From: Chrysaora quinquecirrha
Taxonomy: Eukaryota > Cnidaria > Scyphozoa > Semaeostomeae > Pelagiidae
Assembly: GCA_014526335.1 (NCBI GenBank)
Contig: JACTAT010000051.1
Coordinates: forward strand, 2,704,411 to 2,768,410
Length of the DNA: 64,000 nt
Direction: 5' to 3'
The position numbers were made by a program, and so were the translations under genes. Position 1 is the first letter of the stretch, and every line of letters begins with the position of its first letter. This document shows positions 53,238 through 64,000 of the stretch, in pieces. Below the pieces are notes generated by a model. It worked only from the letters and a program-made list of their open reading frames with translations, did no database searches and was not told where the DNA came from.

Positions 53238-56200
53238 AGACTCTAAGGGGTAAATAAGGTGTTTTTCTAGCAAATTGGGAGCGAATTGAGTGAAAAAATT
53301 ATTCCCCAAAAATGGCCAAAAAGGTAAGTCTATAGCCTTGCCAAATGGCCAAAAATCGGCAAAAATCAGGGGTTTTAAAAACTTGATTTTTTCTTCAAAA
53401 TATTTAGTAAAGCCTCCTAAATACCCCCTAAATCGCCTCTAGGGGGTAAACAAGGTGTTTTTCTATCAAACTGGGACCAATTTGAGTGAAAAAATTATTC
53501 CCCAAAAACGGCCAAAAAGGTAAGTCTATAGCCTTGCCAAATGGCCAAAAATCGGCAAAAATCAGGGGTTTTAAAAACTTGATTTTTCTTCAAAAATATT
53601 TAGTAAAGCCTCCTAAATACCCCCTAAATCGCCTCTAGGGGGTAAACAAGGTGTTTTTCTAGCAAATTGGGAGCAATTTGAGTGAAAAATTATTCCCCAA
53701 AATGGCCAAAAGGTAAGTCTATAGCCTTGCCAAATGGCCAAAAATCGGCCAGAATCAGGGGTTTTAAAAACTTGCTTTATTCTTCAAAAATATTTAGTTA
53801 AACCTCCCAAATCCCTCCTGAATAGCCTCTAGGCAGTAAATAGGGTGTTTTTCTATCAATTTGGGACCAATTTGGGTGAAAAAATTATTCCCCAAAAATG
53901 GCCAAAAAGGTAAGTCTATAGCCTTGCCAAATTGCCAAAAATCGGCCAAAATCATGGGTTTTAAAAACTTGCTTTTTTCTTCAAAAATATTTAGTAAAAC
54001 CTCCTTAATACCCCCTGAATAGACTCTAAGGGGTAAATAAGGTGTTTTTCTAGCAAATTGGGAGCAATTTGAGTGAAAAAATTATTCCCCAAAAATGGCC
54101 GAAAAGTTAAGTCTATAGCCTTGCCAAATTGCCAAAAATCGGCCAAAATCAGGGGTTTTAAAAACTTGCTTTTTTCTTCAAAAATATTTAGTAAAACCTC
54201 CTAAATACCCCCTGAATAGACTCTAAGGGGTAAATAAGGTGTTTTTCTAGCAAATTGGGAGCAATTTGAGTGAAAAAATTATTCCCCAAAAATGGCCAAA
54301 AAGGTAAGTCTATAGCCTTGCCAAATGGCCAAAAATCGGCAAAAATCAGGGGTTTTAAAAACTTGATTTTTTCTTCAAAAGAATTTAGTAAAACCTCCTA
54401 AATACCCCCTGAATAGACTCTAAGGGGTAAATAAGGTGTTTTTCTAGCAAATTGGGAGCAATTTGAGTGAAAAAATTATTCCCCAAAAATCGCCAAAAAG
54501 GTAAGTCTATAGCCTTGCCAAATGGCCAAAAATCGGCAAAAATCAGGGGTTTTAAAAACTTGCTTTTTTCTTCAAAAATATTTAGTGAAACCTCCTAAAT
54601 ACCCCCTGAATAGCCTCTAACGGGTAAATAAGGTGTTTTTCTAGCAAATTGGGAGCAACTTGAGTGGAAAAATTATTCCCCTAAAATGGCCAAAAAGGTA
54701 AGTCTATAGCCTTGCCTAAAGGCAAATAATCGGCCAAAATCAGGGGTTTTGAAAACTTGCTTTTTTCTTTAAAAATATTTAGTAAAACCTCCTAAATACC
54801 CCCCTGAATAGCCTCTAACGGGTAAATAAGGTGTTTTTCTATCAAACTGGGACCAATTTGAGTGAAAAAATTATTCCCCTAAAATGGCCAAAAAGGTAAG
54901 TCTATAGCCTTGCCAAATTGCAAAAAATCGGCCAAAATCAGGTAATTTAAAAACTTGCTTTTTTCTTCGAAAATATTCAGTAAAACCTCCTAAATATCCC
55001 CTGAATAGCCTCTAGAGGTAAATAAGGTGTTTTTCTAGCAAATTGGGAGCAATTTGAGTGAAAAAATTATTCCCCAAAAATTGCCAAAAAGGTAAGTCTA
55101 TAGCCTTGCCAAATTGCCAAAAAACATCCAAAATCAGGGGTTTTAAAAACTTGCTTTTTTCTTCAAAAATACTTAGTAAAGCCTCCTAAATACCCCCTGA
55201 ATAGACTCTAAGGATTAAATAAGGTGTTTTTCTAGCAAATTGGGAGCAATTTGAGTGAAAAAATTATTCCCCAAAAATGGCCAAAAAGGTAAGTCTATAG
55301 CCTTGCCAAATTGCCAAAAATCGGCCAAAATCAGGGGTTTTAAAAACTTGCTTTTTTCTTCAAAAATATTTAGTAAAACCTCCTTAATACCCCATGAATA
55401 GACTCTAAGGGGTAAATATGGTGTTTTTCTAGCAAATTGGGAGCGATTTGAGTGAAAAAATTATTCCCCAAAAATGGCCAAAAAGGTAAGTCTATAGCCT
55501 TGCCAAATTGCAAAAAATCGGCCAAAATCAGGTGTTTTAAAAACTTGCTTTTTTCTTCGAAAATATTCAGTAAAACCTCCTAAATATCCCCTGAATAGCC
55601 TCTAAGGGGTAAATAAGGTGTTTTTCTAGCAAATTGGGAGCAATTTGAGTGAAAAAATTATTCCCCAAAAATTGCCAAAAAGGTAAGTCTATAGCCTTGC
55701 CAAATTGCCAAAAAACAGCCAAAATCAGGGGTTTTAAAAACTTGCTTTTTTCTTCAAAAATATTTAGTAAAACCTCCTAAATACCCCCTGAATAGACTCT
55801 AAGGGGGTAAATAAGGTGTTTTTCTAGCAAATTGGGAGCGAATTGAGTGAAAAAATTATTCCCCAAAAATGGCCAAAAAGGTAAGTCTATAGCCTTGCCA
55901 AATGGCTAAAAATCGGCAAAAATCAGGTGTTTTAAAAACTTGCTCTTTTCTTCAAAAATATTTAGTAAAACCTCCTAAATACCCTCTAAATAGCCTCTTG
56001 GGGGGTAAACAAGGTGTTTTTCTATCAAACTGGGACCAATTTGAGTGAAAAAACTATTCCCCAAAAATGGCCAAAAAGGTAAGTCTATAGCCTTGCCTAA
56101 AGGCAAAAAATCGGCCAAAATCAGGGGTTTTGAAAACTTGCTTTTTTCTTCAAAAATATTTAGTAAAACCTCCTAAATACCCCCCTGAATAGCCTCTAAC

Positions 56201-57311
56201 GGGTAAATAAGGTGTTTTTCTGTCAAACTGGGACCAATTTGAGTGAGATAATTTTACCTAAAAAATCGCCAAAAAGGTAAGCCTATTGCCTTGCCAAATT
56301 GCAAAAAATGGGCCAAAATATTTAGTAAATCGTCCTAAATACCCCTGAATAGACTCTAAGGGGTAAATACGTTGTTTTTCTAGCAAATTGGGAGCAATTT
56401 GAGTGAAAAATTATTCCCCAAAATGGCCAAAAGGTAAGTCTATAGCCTTGCCAAATTGCAAAAAATCGGCCAAAATCAGGGTTTTAAAACGTGCTTTTTC
56501 TTCGAAAATATTTAGTAAAACCTCCTAAATATCCCCTGAATAGCCTCTAAGGGTAAATAAGGTCTTTTTCTAGCAAATTGGGAGCAATTTGAGTGAAAAA
56601 ATTATTCCCCAAAAATTGCCAGAAAGGTAAGTCTATAGCCTTGCCAAATTGCCAAAAAACAGCCAAAATCAGGGGTTTTAAAAACTTGCTTTTTCTTCGA
56701 AAATATTTAGTAAAACATCCTAAATATCCCTGAATAGCCTCTAAGAGGTAAATAAGGTGTTTTTCTAGCAAATTGGGAGCAATTTGAGTGAAAAATTATC
56801 CCCAAAATGGCCAAAAGGTATGTCTATAGCCTTGCCAAATTGCAAAAATCGGCCAAAATCAGGGTTTTAAAACTTGCTTTTTCTTCGAAAATACTTAGTA
56901 AAACCTCCTAAATATCCCCTGAATAGCCTCTAAGGGGTAAATAAGGTGTTTTCTAGCAAATTGGGAGCAATTTGAGTGAAAAATTATTCCCCAAAATTGC
57001 CAAAAGGTAAGTCTATAGCCTTGCCAAATTGCCAAAAAACGGCCAAAATCAGGGTTTTCAAAATTCTCTTTTTTCTTCAAAAATATTTAGTAAATCCTCC
57101 TGAATACCCGCTGAAAAGCCTCTACGCGGTAAATAAGGTGTTTTTCTATCAAATTGGGACCAATTTGAGTGAAAAATTTATTCCCCAAAAATCGCCAAAA
57201 AGGTATGTCTATAGCCTTGCCTAAAGGCCAAAAATCGGCCAAAATCAGGGGTTTTAAAAACATGCTTTTTTCTTCAAAAATATTTAGTAAAACCTCCTAA
57301 ATACCCCCTGA
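53238..57311 (+). repeat. Higher-order satellite unit B (about 4.1 kb)
   Basis: Tandem copy of unit A. Shortened homopolymers near 53.69 and 56.34-57.01 kb explain most of the small length difference. The copies part company at the far right, where unit A continues CCCCCTGAATAGACTC and unit B reads CCCCCTGAAGAGCCTC. Confidence 0.9.
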
Positions 57312-58138
57312 AGAGCCTCTAGGCGGTAAATAAGTTGTTTTTCTAGGAAATTGGGACCAATTTGAGTGAGAAAATTTTTTTCTCAAAAATCGCCGAAAAG
57401 GTAAGCCTATAGCCTTGCCAAATGGCCAAAATCAGCCAAAATCAGGGGTTTTAAAAAACAACTTTTTTCTTGAAAAATAGGTATCAAAAATTACCAAAAC
57501 CCCTAAGTAGTCACTAGGGGGAAAATAAAGTCTTTTCTATCAGATCTGGGGGTTATTTTAGGAGAAGAAATTCCCCCCCTAAAATCGCCAAAAAGGCAAG
57601 TCTTGCCTTGCCAAATGGTCAAGATTGACACCCTTTTTCTGGCCAAAAATCGGTAGATTTTGACATAAAGCAAGACGTGTTATAGTCAAATTTCTGTTTG
57701 ATGATAACATTAAATGACAATATAAGTTTATAGAAGCAATAAAAAATTGTTTATTGATAGATTTTAATTGTTTAATTAAAACTATATAAACCTGCAATCG
57801 TGTAAATTTTGAGAATACATAAAAAATAAGCTGTCTTGTTAAAGGTAAACGTTTCAATCATGAGCTTTTACTGCAACAGAGTTATGTAGACTGTATACGG
57901 TTTATCAAAAATCCTTCCTATGCTATAGGGTTTTTTTTATCTCACATTAGCTTGGGGTAGGGGTGTTTTGCAACCCTCTCTAGTGGAAATCGCCTTCTCG
58001 TCAGTTTGGTAGTGCTGGGGTAATGAAACTGATAGAGACATTGACCTATTCATTAAAAACTATCGTAGAGATAGGGACCAAACAGTTGTTACAGTAAATA
58101 GTCTTTAATTTGAATTGAAGCTACACATTTCCAAATAG

Positions 58139-58226
58139 CGATAAACAGCGGAAACATTGTTGGACATATTAGTAATACTTTAGTATTACTGTTTACTGCT
58201 GCATATCATGTTTCCGCTGTTTATCG
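58139..58226. repeat. Inverted repeat, CGATAAACAGCGGAAACA arms
   Basis: CGATAAACAGCGGAAACA and TGTTTCCGCTGTTTATCG form arms of 18 bp, with a second inner palindrome (AGTAATACTTTAGTATTACT). This is a strong hairpin or a small palindromic element. Confidence 0.85.
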
Positions 58227-58691
58227 AAACTTTTATATTTAAATAGTCTTTTGCCCTGGAACGGTCCTTGCTCCTTCATTTTTTATATGACTCTCTCTAA
58301 CATTTACGGAAATTATATTCTGAGAGTGAAATAAATTTTTATTTACAATCTTGGACAAATTATATTGGAACGGCCTAAATAGTTTTGTTATTATCTATTG
58401 ACTCCCCTTTCTCCCCCGTTGCAACGTTGTGTCGTACAAACGTTGTCTTGTTCTACTACCAACATTCTTTTGGGGGCAAAAGGGGGAAGAGTTGGAGTTA
58501 TGGGAGTAGAAAATCAATGGAATAGGCCATATTCCTTGGAGAAAATGCCTTGTTCCAAATATTCTGTCAAAGATTGTAGTTGTTAGTAATATCAATATAA
58601 TTACGAAATAATGTAAAGTTGAAGAAAAGATTGAAAGCTGGTAAAAAACACATCATTTTTCAGTTTAAAATAGACCTTGTTTCTAGTATTG

Positions 58692-58697
58692 TTTATT
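58692..58697 (-). terminator. Candidate poly(A) signal of the lectin gene
   Basis: AATAAA on the minus strand, about 230 nt beyond the stop codon of the EMI/EGF/lectin gene. Position fits; no other proof. Confidence 0.45.
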
Positions 58698-58929
58698 ATC
58701 ATATAAACCTTAAAACTTAACGAACATAATGTTTGCTATCGACAGGATATATGTACAGGATATGTTCTCCAATGGGCCAGACATCTAGTCCATTAGATCG
58801 AGAAGTTTCTTATACCAAGTGTTTTGCTAAAACCTGGATTTAACTGTACATGAACTTTTTGATAGCGAATGAGGATTAGAAACATATCTCAAACGGAAAA
58901 ATATTGTGTTTCTCAGAACTATTCACAAA

Positions 58930-63833
<4,904 letters not shown>

Positions 63834-64000
63834 TTTGCCAGCGAAACTCCAATTCTTTATCAACATGAATAAAAATTTCGCCGGCTCATCAAAAAGTGAA
63901 AGTTTTCAGACGAAATTTGAAATAACATTCAACAATCCGGAAGATTTTGATTTTGCTTCCTGTTTCAAAATAATCTAATTTACGTCATCGAATCACATGA

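Larger units (their letters stand above)
41934..57660 (+). repeat. Satellite array, about 197-bp monomer, roughly 80 copies
   Basis: Head-to-tail monomers, spaced 197 bp where I measured them (GTAAGTCTATAG at 42356, 42553, 42750, 42947). Conserved blocks in order: GGTAAGTCTATAGCCTTGCC, TCGGCCAAAATCAGGGG, ACTTGCTTTTTTCTTC, TATTTAGTAAAACCTCC, CCCCTGAATAGACTC, GGTGTTTTTCTAGCAAATTG, GTGAAAAAATTATTCCCC. Monomers are very similar in the middle and more diverged at the right edge (57.3-57.66 kb), as usual at array edges. Minus-strand frames of about 61 codons recur in each monomer, but 197 is not a multiple of three and stops interrupt them, so I do not call genes. The array separates the 3' ends of PKC and the lectin gene. 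Confidence 0.98.
57661..58929. other. Spacer between satellite and lectin gene
   Basis: AT-rich 3' flank of the minus-strand lectin gene, with a hairpin near 58.14-58.23 kb. No coding exon seen; the open frames here (for example 58395-58595) carry no domain. Confidence 0.5.

Noticed and set aside
42043..57080. Recurring minus-strand open frames of about 61 codons (MILADFWQFGKAIDLP-like) in satellite monomers
   Set aside because: They arise because monomers are alike. The 197-bp period breaks the frame every unit, many monomers carry stops, and no start context, splice pattern or domain supports a protein.
41934..57660. CRISPR array
   Set aside because: Monomers are 197 bp and nearly identical throughout, with no short repeat plus unique spacers, in a eukaryotic setting.

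Overview
This is an AT-rich nuclear window from an invertebrate animal. The animal call rests on spliced genes with GT..AG introns and on three metazoan proteins: a novel-type protein kinase C, a synaptotagmin, and a secreted EMI/EGF/lectin protein. The species cannot be fixed by eye. A cnidarian, tunicate or another soft-bodied marine invertebrate would fit the SUEL-lectin/EMI/EGF gene and the repeat load, but this is a guess.

Layout. (1) About 402-5813 (+): the 3' six exons of a gene I do not recognise: acidic/Ser-Thr-rich, a zinc-ribbon-like CxxC pair, a Pro/Met/Gly-rich stretch and an RGRG tail. (2) 7172-11098 (-): a synaptotagmin-like protein (TM, C2A, C2B, WHKL end) with lost calcium ligands and several one-base frame breaks; its 5' exons were not found. 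(3) 14233-24070 (+): NRDE2, the MTR4/exosome-associated nuclear protein, eight exons, with three one-base frame breaks. (4) 25463-40958 (+): a complete 16-exon PKC epsilon/eta-type kinase of 718 aa. (5) 41934-57660: an approximately 15.7 kb satellite of about 197-bp monomers, including two consecutive 4.1-kb higher-order copies. (6) 58930-63833 (-): a complete nine-exon gene for a secreted signal peptide-EMI-EGF-four cbEGF-SUEL lectin protein of 424 aa.

The genes share no pathway; this is an ordinary eukaryotic neighbourhood. PKC and the lectin gene converge tail to tail on the satellite. Introns and spacers hold microsatellites, minisatellites, MITE-like elements (including two 609-bp copies with CAGGGTGGCCC ends and TA target sites), tRNA-like SINE candidates, and a perfect 92-bp palindrome.

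The main second-look items are: each satellite monomer carries a near-ideal splice acceptor and splice donor 53 nt apart; the PKC C1B domain has Tyr where novel PKCs normally have Trp; the EMI-to-SUEL domain architecture; and one-base length errors in homopolymers, seen both in otherwise conserved exons and in patches of the satellite, which point to consensus errors in the assembly rather than to true pseudogenes.
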